Assembly (NCBI RefSeq): GCF_001442625.1
Contig: NZ_LMZQ01000006.1
Location: forward strand, 246,384 to 310,383
Direction of reading: 5' to 3'
DNA: 64,000 nucleotides
Origin: Pedobacter ginsenosidimutans
Lineage (GTDB): Bacteria; Bacteroidota; Bacteroidia; Sphingobacteriales; Sphingobacteriaceae
The notes under the pieces are model-generated. The model was not told the origin of the DNA, did not search any database, and was given only the letters and a program-made list of their open reading frames with translations. The position numbers and the translations under genes were made by a program. Of this stretch, positions 19,558-28,728 are shown in pieces (positions within the stretch are counted from its first letter, which is position 1; every line of letters starts with the position of its first letter).

Positions 19558-22500
19558 TTAGAACTTAACTGATAAACCTGCTGTAAATGCCCTACCATTT
19601 CCTACTGAATTTCTTTCGACCCCTTGAGCGGAGTTACCTGCAGTTGAATTTCCATTTGAAGATACTTCGGGGTCTGAACCAGGATATTTAGTAAAAATCA
19701 ACAGGTTATTTCCGCTTACATATAACCTTACATTTGAAAGTCTTATCTTAGCTAAAAAGTCTTTTGGGAGTGTATAGCCAAAACTAGCGCTCCTCAGTTT
19801 AAGGAAATCGCCTTTGAAAACATTAACATCAATCGGGAATGATGAACCGTTAGAAACATTATCACCATTAATTATTTTTGGAATATCAGTTTGCTGACCC
19901 GGAGCTGTCCACCTTCTTAACATATCTTCAGAGTTGTTCCAAAAACGCTGATCTCTTAAGCCAGAGTTTGTTCCGTAATAGATATAAAAGCCAAGTTGAA
20001 ATGTAAAAGTAAGGCCTAAATCAAAATGTTTGTAGCGAAATGTATTATCGAAACCACCTGAAAATTTAGGCTGGGTATTGCGGTAAGCAATACCATCATT
20101 ATTCAATGAAATACCATTCTTTGCTTCCGTACCATCTTCATAAGCATACCTGAATTGACCAACAGGTGCAACCTGTTGATAAAGCACTTTTTTACCTGTA
20201 GATTTTTCAATAAAAATTCTTCTACCTGTAGCAGCATCTACGCCAGCTGTTTGCACAGCATAAATCATTCCCAATGGCCCTCCAACCTGCGAAATGCTTG
20301 CCGACTCTAATGTAGAGGTGGCTTGTATAAACTGGGTTAGGCCCTCCGAGAGTGAAATGATTTCATTTTTATTATATGATACATTAAAAGAAGGCGACCA
20401 GCTAAAGTCTGCCGAGCGAATGGCATCGCCACTAACAGTAAGCTCATACCCCTTATTATACATAGAGGCGATATTTAGGAGAGGTCTTGATGGTAAACCT
20501 GCCGATGGCACTTGGGGAACTTCATAAATTAAACCATCAAGCGTATTCTTATAATAGGCCGCCTCAACAGTAATCCTATCGTTCAAAATGCCAAAGTTAA
20601 AACCTAAATCAAGCTTTTTGCTCGATTCCCAGCCAATCTGGTCGTTTCCTGTTTGGTTAGGCACCAAAGTTGGCGAACCGTTATATAAACCCGTACTATA
20701 GAATGAATATGACGCCAGGTTCCCTAAACCACTGGTATTACCAACTGTTCCGTACGAACCCCTAAGTTTAAAACTTGAAAAAGTTTTATCTAAACCTGCT
20801 TTTGACCAGAATTTCTCATTTGCAATCTCCCAACCCAATCCTATTCCATAAAAAACACCTTTTTTATTGTCTGCTCCGAATGCAGAATATTCATCCTGAC
20901 GAACGTTTGCCGTTAAATAATATTTTTTATCATAATCATAAGTTAATCCACTAAAAAACGAAACCAGGTAATTTTCGCCCATGTTGGCAACATTTACTGA
21001 TGGCGTAGCATAACCAGCAGCGAAAACATTAAATGCAGGATCGGATAGTGTTGTACGCGATGCACCAAACCCCAAAGAAGTACTCCTTTGTTGCTCATTA
21101 CCCAATAACAGGGAAACATTGTGCTTCTGGGCAAAGGTGCGGTTTGCCTGGATCGTATTTGTTAACACCCAACGTTTGTTTTTATTCAAACTTTCGGCTG
21201 CTGAACCACCTGCAGCTGCCGAACCACCATTAATTGGATTGGCAAAAGAATCGTTATCAGAAAATATATAGTCGATTCCGTAGGTAGACTTGGCATTTAA
21301 CCAGGAGGTAATATTTGCCTGCAAATAAATATTACCCTGAATGTGATTGATCTCATTATTTGAGCGGTCTAAATTAAGTACGGCTGCCGGATTATAAAAT
21401 CCAACATCTGAACCCATATTTGCTCCCCTGCCAATAGTTGTAGCGTTAAATACGCTGTAGCTTCCATCATTATTATAAGGAGAAACATTGGGGGCAGTTA
21501 CAATTGCCAACCTACCAAGCCCTCCGGTTCCGAAAGCTTCTCCAGCTAAAGAGCCAGTAGAAGTAGCTGAAAGGTTTTCTTCATTTGAATAAGATAATTT
21601 ACCACCAACAACAAAGATCTTTCCTTCACGATGATCAACCTTAAATAATCCCGCCTTTCTGTTATAATTATTATTTACTACAATACCTTCCTGAGTAGTG
21701 TAACTTCCAGACATATAATAGTTTGTAGATTCGTTCCCCCCTGAAATGCTCAAGGTATTACTATTGGAATAGCCTGTTCTATATATGTAATCGTACCAAT
21801 TGGTATTGATTACATTTCCCGAAGCATCATTTGACAACGCAAAATACTTCCTGTTTGCTACTACCGGATTTGTATTATCGAACGTACCTGCATTCCTTAA
21901 GCCTTCATTTTTAAGGTCAGTATATTGGTATGCATCTAATAATACAGGCAGATTTCTTGGCTTGGTAGATCCAACCCAGGTATCGAAGTTAACAACAGCC
22001 TTGCCTGTTTTCCCTTTTTTTGTGGTGATCAAAATAACGCCATTAGCTCCACGACTACCATAAATTGCCGATGCTGCTGCATCTTTTAAAACCTCTAAAC
22101 GTTCAATATCATTTGGATTTATGCTCGACAAGGCATTACCCGGAGCACTGGAACCACTCAAATCTCCGGTATAGGTGGCCACACCATCGATTACAATTAA
22201 AGGATAAGAACTTAATGATATTGAATTTGTACCGCGGATACGGATAACGGGAGGATTATTTAGTACGCCATTGGGTATGGTAATCTGAACCCCCGCAGCC
22301 TTTCCGCCCAAAGCCTGGTCAAAACTTTGAACGGGTTTATTTTCGAGATCTTTACCAGAAATTGTAGCAATAGATCCTATATTATCTTTCTTCCTTAATG
22401 TAGCGTATCCGGTTACGATAACATCTGTTAAATCATTATTTTCTTCTTTTAGTGCAACATTTAGGGTTGAACCGGTAACCGAAACGGTTTTGCTTGCAAA

Positions 22501-22731
22501 ACCAATAAAACGAAAGGTAAGAGAAGTGGTACTATTGGGAACAGCGATACTATATATACCATCACTGCCAGTTTGTGCTACAATTCTTGCACCTGGTACC
22601 ACAACGGAAACGCCTGGAATAGGAAGGCCATCCTTTTCTGATGTAACTTTTCCAGTAATTTTCTTCTGTTGTGCCAGTACAGAGAAACTCATCACCATGA
22701 GAAGGAACGAAACGAGTAATTTTTCTTTCAT
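19558..22731 (-). CDS. SusC/RagA-family TonB-linked outer-membrane transporter
   Basis: This is a TonB-dependent outer-membrane importer. It has 1,057 residues with signal peptide (LLVSFLLMVMSFSVLAQ), an N-terminal carboxypeptidase-regulatory-like domain (about 25-100, KKITGKVTSEKDGLPIPGVS), a plug domain with the SusC signature (SSINPNDIERLEVLKDAAAS, IYGSRGANGVILITTKKGK), and a beta-barrel ending in the terminal aromatic expected for Bam insertion (SVKF). No anti-sigma-interacting STN domain is present. It is the first gene of the SusCD pair. The upstream 0.5 kb is AT-rich and holds no regulator. Confidence 0.96.
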   Translation of the reverse strand: MKEKLLVSFLLMVMSFSVLAQQKKITGKVTSEKDGLPIPGVSVVVPGARIVAQTGSDGIYSIAVPNSTTSLTFRFIGFASKTVSVTGSTLNVALKEENNDLTDVIVTGYATLRKKDNIGSIATISGKDLENKPVQSFDQALGGKAAGVQITIPNGVLNNPPVIRIRGTNSISLSSYPLIVIDGVATYTGDLSGSSAPGNALSSINPNDIERLEVLKDAAASAIYGSRGANGVILITTKKGKTGKAVVNFDTWVGSTKPRNLPVLLDAYQYTDLKNEGLRNAGTFDNTNPVVANRKYFALSNDASGNVINTNWYDYIYRTGYSNSNTLSISGGNESTNYYMSGSYTTQEGIVVNNNYNRKAGLFKVDHREGKIFVVGGKLSYSNEENLSATSTGSLAGEAFGTGGLGRLAIVTAPNVSPYNNDGSYSVFNATTIGRGANMGSDVGFYNPAAVLNLDRSNNEINHIQGNIYLQANITSWLNAKSTYGIDYIFSDNDSFANPINGGSAAAGGSAAESLNKNKRWVLTNTIQANRTFAQKHNVSLLLGNEQQRSTSLGFGASRTTLSDPAFNVFAAGYATPSVNVANMGENYLVSFFSGLTYDYDKKYYLTANVRQDEYSAFGADNKKGVFYGIGLGWEIANEKFWSKAGLDKTFSSFKLRGSYGTVGNTSGLGNLASYSFYSTGLYNGSPTLVPNQTGNDQIGWESSKKLDLGFNFGILNDRITVEAAYYKNTLDGLIYEVPQVPSAGLPSRPLLNIASMYNKGYELTVSGDAIRSADFSWSPSFNVSYNKNEIISLSEGLTQFIQATSTLESASISQVGGPLGMIYAVQTAGVDAATGRRIFIEKSTGKKVLYQQVAPVGQFRYAYEDGTEAKNGISLNNDGIAYRNTQPKFSGGFDNTFRYKHFDLGLTFTFQLGFYIYYGTNSGLRDQRFWNNSEDMLRRWTAPGQQTDIPKIINGDNVSNGSSFPIDVNVFKGDFLKLRSASFGYTLPKDFLAKIRLSNVRLYVSGNNLLIFTKYPGSDPEVSSNGNSTAGNSAQGVERNSVGNGRAFTAGLSVKF

Positions 22732-23279
22732 GCTTTTAGTTTTAGTTTATTGATTAGTTATTATTGAGGAAATTGCATTCAATTACAAAATCAACCTTAT
22801 ACAATCGATCAATAAGCTTAAAAAGCTCTACTTAACTCACGAAATACCCCTTAGATCTGATTAAAAACAAAAAAATACCGCTTACTTTACCATGAATTAT
22901 AAAAATTCACTTAATAAAATAGCGATATTCGGTTAAAAAATTTGTTTAGGTTATGATTTACATAAAAAAACTAAAAACAAATAACAAAAAAGAACAAAAA
23001 ATGTAATAATTTAATATACAAAGCAAAAATTTAATAAAAAATCACAAAAAAAATAAATTAAAAATCATTAAAAAATAAAAATACCTGAAAAATTAACACA
23101 AAAATTCATTAAAAATAGCTTAAGATTAAAAACAATTAAAAAATTAACGCAAAAACTAAATAAAAATCATCAAAACACAATAAAAGACAAAAAAACAGCA
23201 AAAACACGCCTACATTTTTTAACCGAGATGACTAGCATATTCTTCTATTCTTTTCTTACTTTTAATTAAAAAAATTAAA
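22732..23279. other. Very AT-rich spacer with A-tracts
   Basis: No gene is visible in this 548-base spacer between the SusC start (minus strand) and the next plus-strand gene. From about 22960 to 23215 the plus strand is almost only A and T with many A-runs (AAAAAT, ATTAAAAAT), phased irregularly. It should contain the divergent promoters. Such A-tract DNA is often bent and binds nucleoid proteins, but that is inference. Confidence 0.6.
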
Positions 23280-23666
23280 ATGACAACAGGCAAAAAAGTA
23301 GGCACAATTATCGCGGTTACAGTCGTTATTTTACTCGTAGCAATTTGCTATTACCGGTATTTCTTTGTTTTTGGCGAAGGCGTTAAAGCCGGCGAATTAA
23401 ATTATGTAGTAAAGAAAGGCTATCTCTTTAAAACCTACGAAGGGAAATTGATCCAGAGTGGGGTAAAATCCAGACAAGCAGGAACATTACAAAATAATGA
23501 GTTTGAGTTTTCTATTGCAAGTAAAGAAATTGCAGATAAAATGATGGCCAATAGCGGCAAGTTTTACGAACTCCACTATAAAGAATATAAAAATACCTTA
23601 CCATGGCGCGGGTTTAGCGTTTATGTAGTAGATAGCATTTTAACTACTAAAGATATACCGCAATAA
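23280..23666 (+). CDS. Single-span membrane protein, unknown function
   Basis: A 128-residue protein with an N-terminal membrane helix (VGTIIAVTVVILLVAICYY) and a soluble domain with the conserved-looking pattern GVKAGELNYVVKKGYLFKTYEGKL and FYELHYKEYKNTLPWRG. I know similar short Bacteroidota proteins that databases often mislabel as 6-phosphogluconate dehydrogenase; nothing in this sequence supports that enzyme activity. The function is unknown. It stands alone between an AT-rich spacer and a repeat cluster. Confidence 0.8.
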   Translation: MTTGKKVGTIIAVTVVILLVAICYYRYFFVFGEGVKAGELNYVVKKGYLFKTYEGKLIQSGVKSRQAGTLQNNEFEFSIASKEIADKMMANSGKFYELHYKEYKNTLPWRGFSVYVVDSILTTKDIPQ

Positions 23667-23673
23667 GGTAAAT

Positions 23674-23718
23674 GGTTTAGGGTTTAGGGTTTAGGGTTTA
23701 GGGTTTAGGGTTTAGGGG
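23674..23718 (+). repeat. Tandem repeat GGTTTAG x6 (plant-telomere-like)
   Basis: Six perfect head-to-tail copies of the heptamer GGTTTAG followed by GGG, starting eight bases past the stop of the preceding gene. As a string this equals the TTTAGGG telomere repeat of plants, but flanking genes are bacterial. Complementary words (CCCTAAAC) occur at about 24187-24212, on the other side of the DUF6496 gene. Confidence 0.9.
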
Positions 23719-23773
23719 AAACTATTATTTGGAAGATTAGTTTTAAAACCTTACACCATAAACCTATTACCTC

Positions 23774-23947
23774 CTAACCTTTTTTCGGCACCTTAGCCCC
23801 TTCTTTCCTGGCTTCCGATAATCCAATAGCAATCGCTTGCTTTTTTGAAGTCACTTTTTTACCTGCCCCGCTTTTAAGCTCACCTTTTTTCATTTCGTGC
23901 ATGGTTTTTTCTACTTTTTCACCAGCTTTTTCTGAATACTTTGCCAT
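23774..23947 (-). CDS. Small basic DUF6496-type protein
   Basis: A 57-residue lysine-rich protein, MAKYSEKAGEKVEKTMHEMK at the start and VTSKKQAIAIGLSEARKEG in the second half. I recognise it as the small conserved family annotated DUF6496 in many Bacteroidota and Proteobacteria. The SKKQAIAIGLSEARK segment is its hallmark and resembles motifs in plasmid-stabilisation-like small proteins. The function is unknown. No partner gene is adjacent, and both flanks are repeat-word spacers. Confidence 0.85.
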   Translation of the reverse strand: MAKYSEKAGEKVEKTMHEMKKGELKSGAGKKVTSKKQAIAIGLSEARKEGAKVPKKG

Positions 23948-23950
23948 ATT

Positions 23951-24035
23951 TTTAGTTCATTAGTTCAATGGTCAATAGTTCATTGGTAATTGCCTATTGG
24001 TTATTGCTCTTTAGTCTTTAGTCTTTAGTCTTTAG
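23951..24035. repeat. Repeat-word cluster (AGTTCATT- and TCTTTAG-type)
   Basis: Directly upstream of the DUF6496 start lie several copies of a word of the form TAGTTCATTAGTTCAATGG, then four perfect tandem copies of the heptamer TCTTTAG (24008-24035). There is no coding potential. The period of seven matches that of the GGTTTAG array about 300 bases away. Confidence 0.85.
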
Positions 24036-24079
24036 CAAAAACACCGGCAATTGAAAGTTGGTTTTGAAAATTTTAAAAC

Positions 24080-24113
24080 AAAAAAATCCGGAGGTGCTTA
24101 AACCGTCCGGATT
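24080..24113 (-). terminator. Terminator after the acyl-CoA dehydrogenase
   Basis: AATCCGGA (24085-24092) and its perfect complement (24106-24113) form a stem followed on the minus strand by a T-run. It lies about 100 bases past the stop codon, after a repeat-word stretch. Confidence 0.8.
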
Positions 24114-24148
24114 ACTCATAATATATTTGGTTTGTTGTTTATAACACT

Positions 24149-24219
24149 GAAGACGAAAGGTTTAAGGTATAAGGTTCAATGCATAAGCCCTAAACCTTCT
24201 ACCCTAAACCCTCTACCTT
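24149..24219. repeat. Imperfect hairpin of GGTTTA/CCTAAAC words
   Basis: Plus-strand words AAGGTTTAAGGTATAAGGTT on the left face CCTAAACCTTCTACCCTAAA on the right, around a centre with ATGCAT. The words are those of the GGTTTAG array at 23674, in both orientations, so this is an imperfect hairpin just after the acyl-CoA dehydrogenase stop. Confidence 0.7.
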
Positions 24220-25367
24220 GATAATACTTCTCTGGCAATTACAATTTTCTGTATTTCAGACGTTCCTTCGCCTATTGTACATAATTTACTATCGCGATAA
24301 AATTTTTCTACCGGAAAATCTTTGGTATAACCATAACCGCCAAATATCTGAACAGCTTCTGTTGCTACCCTTACCGAAACCTCTGAGGCAAAGTATTTTG
24401 CCATGGCCGATTCTTTTGTCATAGGCAAATGCCTGTTCTTTAAATCTGCCGCCTGGCGGATCAATAATTCAGCTGCCTCAATTTCAGTAGCCATATCAGC
24501 AAGTTTAAAACTAATGGCCTGAAAGCTGGCAATGGGCTGACCAAACTGCTGGCGCTGTTTTGAATAAGCTACCGCTGCATCAAAAGCACCTTTTGCAATA
24601 CCTAAAGCCAATGCTGCAATAGAAATCCTTCCACCATCTAAAACTTTCATCGCCTGTTTAAAACCTTCGCCAACATTCCCCAATAAATTAGCCTTTGGCA
24701 CACGGCAGTTGTCAAAAATCATTTCTGTTGTTTCTGATGCACGCATGCCCAATTTATTTTCTTTTTTGCCCGCCGTAAAACCAGGTGTACCCCGCTCTAC
24801 CACAATGGCCGAAATCCCTTTCGAACTTCCCTGCTCCCCTGTCCTTACCATAACAACCGCAATATCGCCGCTTTTGCCATGGGTAATCCAGTTTTTTGCA
24901 CCATTTATTACATAGTCATCTCCATCTTCAACGGCAGTGGTCATCATCCTTAAGGCATCCGACCCGGTATTAGCTTCAGTTAATCCCCAGGCACCTATCC
25001 ATTCGGCCGTCGCCAGCTTGGGCAACCACCTTTGTTTCTGTTCCGCATTGGCAAAAGCCAAAATATGCCCGGTACATAAGGAGTTGTGTGCTGCTAATGA
25101 TAAGCCGATTGAGCCACAAACCCGGGCCACTTCTACAATTACATCAACATATTCCTGATACCCCAATCCAGAGCCTCCATATTCTTCGGGAACCAAAACC
25201 CCCATTAAGCCTAATTCTCCGAGCTGTTTAAACAATTCGACAGGAAAATGCTGTGCCTCATCCCATTCCATTATATGTGGACGAATGTTTTTCTCTGCAA
25301 AATCGCGGACCATGGCCTTTACACTCTGCTGAGTTTCTGTTTCTGAAAAATCGAAGCTTACGCTCAT
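24213..25367 (-). CDS. Acyl-CoA dehydrogenase
   Basis: This is an FAD flavoenzyme that introduces the alpha-beta double bond into acyl-CoA, in fatty-acid or branched-chain amino-acid breakdown. It has 384 residues with all three ACAD regions: N-terminal helical domain, middle beta domain ([20 protein letters not shown], substrate and FAD contacts), and C-terminal domain with [14 protein letters not shown] and [18 protein letters not shown]. The catalytic base is E367 in the IGEGTSEIQ motif, the position used by short-chain and butyryl-CoA enzymes. Substrate length cannot be set by eye. It stands as a single gene. Confidence 0.95.
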   Translation of the reverse strand: MSVSFDFSETETQQSVKAMVRDFAEKNIRPHIMEWDEAQHFPVELFKQLGELGLMGVLVPEEYGGSGLGYQEYVDVIVEVARVCGSIGLSLAAHNSLCTGHILAFANAEQKQRWLPKLATAEWIGAWGLTEANTGSDALRMMTTAVEDGDDYVINGAKNWITHGKSGDIAVVMVRTGEQGSSKGISAIVVERGTPGFTAGKKENKLGMRASETTEMIFDNCRVPKANLLGNVGEGFKQAMKVLDGGRISIAALALGIAKGAFDAAVAYSKQRQQFGQPIASFQAISFKLADMATEIEAAELLIRQAADLKNRHLPMTKESAMAKYFASEVSVRVATEAVQIFGGYGYTKDFPVEKFYRDSKLCTIGEGTSEIQKIVIAREVLSR

Positions 25368-25471
25368 TAAATTTATATTTTAAAGTTAGTTGAGGCAATT
25401 ATAAACAATTATTTGATAGTTAGTTACCATTAAACATTTGTACAATTACAGAATGAAATGGTATTCGGTTC

Positions 25472-25560
25472 AATTAGTTTATCGGTTAATTTTAAACCTT
25501 GAAATTGACGGAGAAAGTTTTTTTCAATTTTTCTTACAACTATAACCGAATAAACTAATT
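25472..25560. repeat. Inverted repeat in the spacer upstream of the acyl-CoA dehydrogenase
   Basis: AATTAGTTTATCGGTT (25472-25487) is repeated in inverse orientation as AACCGAATAAACTAATT (25544-25560) with one inserted base, 56 bases apart. The element lies in a 276-base spacer that otherwise shows no gene. It could be an operator pair, or the ends of a small decayed element. Confidence 0.55.
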
Positions 25561-25643
25561 ATGTGGAATTTTTGATGAATATGGATAAAATAAAACCTGT
25601 TTTTAGCAAAACATTTAAAATTTAATCTTTTAAATTCAAAGTA

Positions 25644-26543
25644 TTAAAAAGAAATATAAGGCGCAATCTTATCAATAACCTGTTGGTTTAAAATGATGAT
25701 CTTTTTTAAATCGGATGGGCTAGCATAATTACCATGCTGCTTACGGTATTGAATAATGGCATTAATCTGTTTATAAGAAAGGTACGGATTGCGCTTTAAA
25801 TCGTTAAATGTTGCTGTATTTATATTTATTGTTTTTAATGGGGCATTACTGATTTCAATCTGATCTTTAATTTCGGCATACTTATTAGAATCTAAGCCAT
25901 AAACTTCCAGAAGCTGCTCTTTCTTGTAAAAACCGCCCAAACGTTCACGGTATTTAATAATTCGAAGTGCAAAAGTTCCGCCTATACCTTTTATCTCATC
26001 CAATTGTGCAGAATCGGCCTTATTAATATCAACGGTTCCTAAAGTTTTTTTAGCGTATTCCTTTTTGTTGAAAGGAGTATATTTTCTTGAAACATTGATG
26101 CGCTGATCGGGTATGTTAACATAGGGCAATATCTTTTTATACATTTCCGGCGAAATGGTATACATTTTCTGAAGATCTTCGGCTTTGTAAAACTTACCGC
26201 CCTTAGCGGTATAATTCATAATCGATTGTGCCTGTTTTGGGGATAAGCCTAAAGTTTGCCAACCCTGTGCATCTAAAGTATTGGGATTGAATTTGAAAAG
26301 TTTAACTGTTTTTTCGGGATTTGAATTTTCAATCCGATCACGAATAGTATTGGCATATGCCTGATCTGTTATGGTTATCTTCTGAATTTGTGCTAAAAGA
26401 TCTGAACCATCATTTGAAATGGGCTGATAATAGCCATATATAATAGGTGTTGCCTTAATTACAATAATAATAAAGACTAGAAATAGCAATCCATTAAATT
26501 CACTTTTGCTAACACCAAAATTTTTGTTGAGCCAAATTCTCAT
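25644..26543 (-). CDS. Membrane-anchored helix-hairpin-helix protein
   Basis: A 299-residue protein with an N-terminal membrane helix (LLFLVFIIIVIKATPIIYGYY) and at least three ComEA-like helix-hairpin-helix segments: FKFNPNTLDAQGWQTLGLSP, DINKADSAQLDEIKGIGGTF and NINTATFNDLKRNPYLSYKQ. HhH motifs bind DNA backbone without sequence preference, and ComEA-type proteins bind incoming DNA in competence. The third copy lacks the GIG core and may be structural only. It faces away from the neighbouring acyltransferase gene, with only 94 bases between start codons. Confidence 0.88.
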   Translation of the reverse strand: MRIWLNKNFGVSKSEFNGLLFLVFIIIVIKATPIIYGYYQPISNDGSDLLAQIQKITITDQAYANTIRDRIENSNPEKTVKLFKFNPNTLDAQGWQTLGLSPKQAQSIMNYTAKGGKFYKAEDLQKMYTISPEMYKKILPYVNIPDQRINVSRKYTPFNKKEYAKKTLGTVDINKADSAQLDEIKGIGGTFALRIIKYRERLGGFYKKEQLLEVYGLDSNKYAEIKDQIEISNAPLKTININTATFNDLKRNPYLSYKQINAIIQYRKQHGNYASPSDLKKIIILNQQVIDKIAPYISF

Positions 26544-26637
26544 TGATGCGATATGACATGTGTATTATAAATATAAATCTTATTTTTGGAATTGCAAAAC
26601 AGAACAGGTTTTGCCTATCAACAATCTAAGAATTTAT

Positions 26638-28389
26638 ATGAAGATCATAACTACATCTGAGTTTGCAAAAGCAACAAAGATAGATAAGCTAGGTGTACCA
26701 GGTTTAGCAGGTTTGATGATGGAGATCATGAAACTGAACGACATCAATGACGTATTCGCTCAAAATCAACACTTTAAAGGCTTAGAATTTGTAGACAAGA
26801 TATTAGAAACCATTGGCGTTTCTATAGAATTTGATGATGATGATTTAAATAGTATTCCGAAAACAGGTCCTTTTATTGCTATTGCAAATCACCCTTATGG
26901 TGGTGTAGAAGGCTTGGCTTTAGTTAAACTTTTGTGTACGGTTAGACCTGATGCCAAGGTGATGGTGAACTTCATTTTGAAAAAAATACCAAACCTGGAT
27001 GAATTTTTTGTTGCCGTAAATCCTTTCGAAAATGTGCAGCACTCTTCAAGCATCAGTGGATTAAAAACGACTTTCGATCTGCTTAGAAATGGAACACCGA
27101 TTGGTATTTTCCCTGCAGGAGAGGTTTCTACCTTTAAGTTAGATGCCCAACAGGTAACCGACAGGATGTGGCATCCTGTTGTTGGAAAACTGATTGCCAA
27201 AGCAAAAGTACCTGTTGTACCTATTTATTTTCACGGCAATAACGGTGTTTTCTTTAACATTTTAAGCTTCATCCACCCTACCCTGCGTACTGCAAAGTTA
27301 CCTTCGGAGTTTTTAAATAAACATGGTCGCACCATTAAGGTCAGGATTGGCAAACCAATAGCTGTATCTGAAATTTCGCACATGAACAGCAGTAATAAAT
27401 TGATGGACTTTTTGAGGGCCCGGACGTATGCACTTGGTGTTGGCTTAGATACAGAGAAAAAACTCTTTAATCCACTGAACTTATTCAAAATTAAAAAGAA
27501 ACCTGTTGAGGTAATTGAAGAAACTTCGAGGGTTTTAATTAAAAACGAGGTGGTACTTTTAGAAGATTTTAAAGTTTGGACGGAGAAAAATTACGAAGTA
27601 TACATTGTTCCGACTTTAAAAATCCCCAATATTTTAAGAGAAATTGGCCGTTTACGTGAAATTACTTTCCGCGAGGTTGGTGAGGGAACCAACAAAAAAA
27701 TCGATCTCGACAATTACGACATCTACTATAATCACCTATTTATTTGGGATAAGGACCTAGAAAATATCGTAGGTGCCTACCGGATTGGTAAAGGTGATGA
27801 GATTTTAGAAAGTATGGGCCGCCGTGGCTTCTACCTGTCTGAATTGTTTAAAATGAAAGATCAGTTCTACCCAATGTTAAGACAGGGAATTGAGTTGGGC
27901 AGATCGTGGATCAGAAAAGAATACCAGGGTAAACCACTTCCATTATTTTTGCTCTGGAAAGGAATTTTAAAATACCTGATCGATAACCCACAGTACCGCT
28001 ATATGTTCGGGCCGGTAAGTATCAGTAACAATTTCTCGAAATTTAGCAAAGCCTTAATTGTAGATTACATTACCAAAAACCATTTCGATTATGAGATGGC
28101 AAAGTATGTAAAGCCAAGAAACAAATTTAAAGCCGATCTTTTACCAATTTCTACAGATACATTGGTTGATAGCAGCGAGTCTTTTAAAGATCTGGATAGC
28201 ATTATCGGAGATATCGAAAACTCGCATATTAAGATTCCGGTATTGTTGAGGCAATACATGAACCTGAATGCAAAGATTATCTCATTTAATATCGATCCTA
28301 AATTTTCTGATTGTTTAGATGGTTTCTTAGTGGTTGATACGCATAATATTCCACCAGAAATGCTCGAAAAGCTCGGCAAGAATCTATAA
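26638..28389 (+). CDS. Fused PlsC-type and GNAT-type acyltransferase (OlsF/GlsF-like aminolipid synthase candidate)
   Basis: A 583-residue protein. The N-terminal half (about 1-270) is a PlsC-like lysophospholipid acyltransferase domain with NHPYGGVEG (H85, E91) and GIFPAGEVS. The C-terminal half (about 290-583) resembles the OlsB-type N-acyltransferase (GNAT) domain, with REITFREVGEGTNKKIDLD and GAYRIGKGDE. This order is that of the known bifunctional enzymes OlsF and GlsF, which make ornithine or glycine aminolipids by N- then O-acylation. The product here is inferred, and the head group is unknown. I start at the ATG at 26638 because the paralogue at 28729 aligns from the same position; the frame is open 26 codons further upstream. 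A terminator follows. Confidence 0.85.
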   Translation: MKIITTSEFAKATKIDKLGVPGLAGLMMEIMKLNDINDVFAQNQHFKGLEFVDKILETIGVSIEFDDDDLNSIPKTGPFIAIANHPYGGVEGLALVKLLCTVRPDAKVMVNFILKKIPNLDEFFVAVNPFENVQHSSSISGLKTTFDLLRNGTPIGIFPAGEVSTFKLDAQQVTDRMWHPVVGKLIAKAKVPVVPIYFHGNNGVFFNILSFIHPTLRTAKLPSEFLNKHGRTIKVRIGKPIAVSEISHMNSSNKLMDFLRARTYALGVGLDTEKKLFNPLNLFKIKKKPVEVIEETSRVLIKNEVVLLEDFKVWTEKNYEVYIVPTLKIPNILREIGRLREITFREVGEGTNKKIDLDNYDIYYNHLFIWDKDLENIVGAYRIGKGDEILESMGRRGFYLSELFKMKDQFYPMLRQGIELGRSWIRKEYQGKPLPLFLLWKGILKYLIDNPQYRYMFGPVSISNNFSKFSKALIVDYITKNHFDYEMAKYVKPRNKFKADLLPISTDTLVDSSESFKDLDSIIGDIENSHIKIPVLLRQYMNLNAKIISFNIDPKFSDCLDGFLVVDTHNIPPEMLEKLGKNL

Positions 28390-28400
28390 ACGAATTCAAT

Positions 28401-28431
28401 AAAAAAACCCAGACATCCATCTGGGTTTTTT
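28401..28431 (+). terminator. Rho-independent terminator after the fused acyltransferase
   Basis: AACCCAGA/TCTGGGTT (28406-28427) is followed by a T-run, 12 bases past the stop. Confidence 0.85.
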
Positions 28432-28728
28432 ATTATCAACTAACCTAAACTTTATAAATACTAACCAAATATTTATGCCACAAAAGTAGGTTTGCCCTGT
28501 TAAATTGGTGTTAATGGAATATTATTTATAGAATTTTCTTCCTTACAATTTCTTAATCGATTAATACGCTGTTGTTCATATTATTCCATTATCTTTAGGT
28601 ACTCTGTATGAGCTATGATAAACATTCTTCTTCGTAAGAGCCGAATGTTTCCCTCCCTTATATTTAGCTCAAATAAAAAATCATTTATCAAGTTGGCTCC
28701 CTAATGGAATCAATTTTGAACTATAATT
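28432..28728. other. Gene-free spacer between the two acyltransferase genes
   Basis: No coding frame is supported. The spacer contains an 8-base inverted repeat AAACATTC/GAATGTTT at about 28621-28650, and AT-rich sequence that should hold the promoter of the downstream paralogue. No clear TAnnTTTG element was found. Confidence 0.5.

Noticed and set aside
23674..24035. CRISPR array
   Set aside because: The repeats are 7 bases and contiguous, with no unique spacers and no cas genes.
23674..24219. Plant DNA contamination suggested by TTTAGGG repeats
   Set aside because: Flanking genes are bacterial and continuous, and the same words occur in other spacers of the window.
26560..26637. Upstream start for the fused acyltransferase
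   Set aside because: The paralogue aligns from the ATG at 26638, and the extra residues look random.
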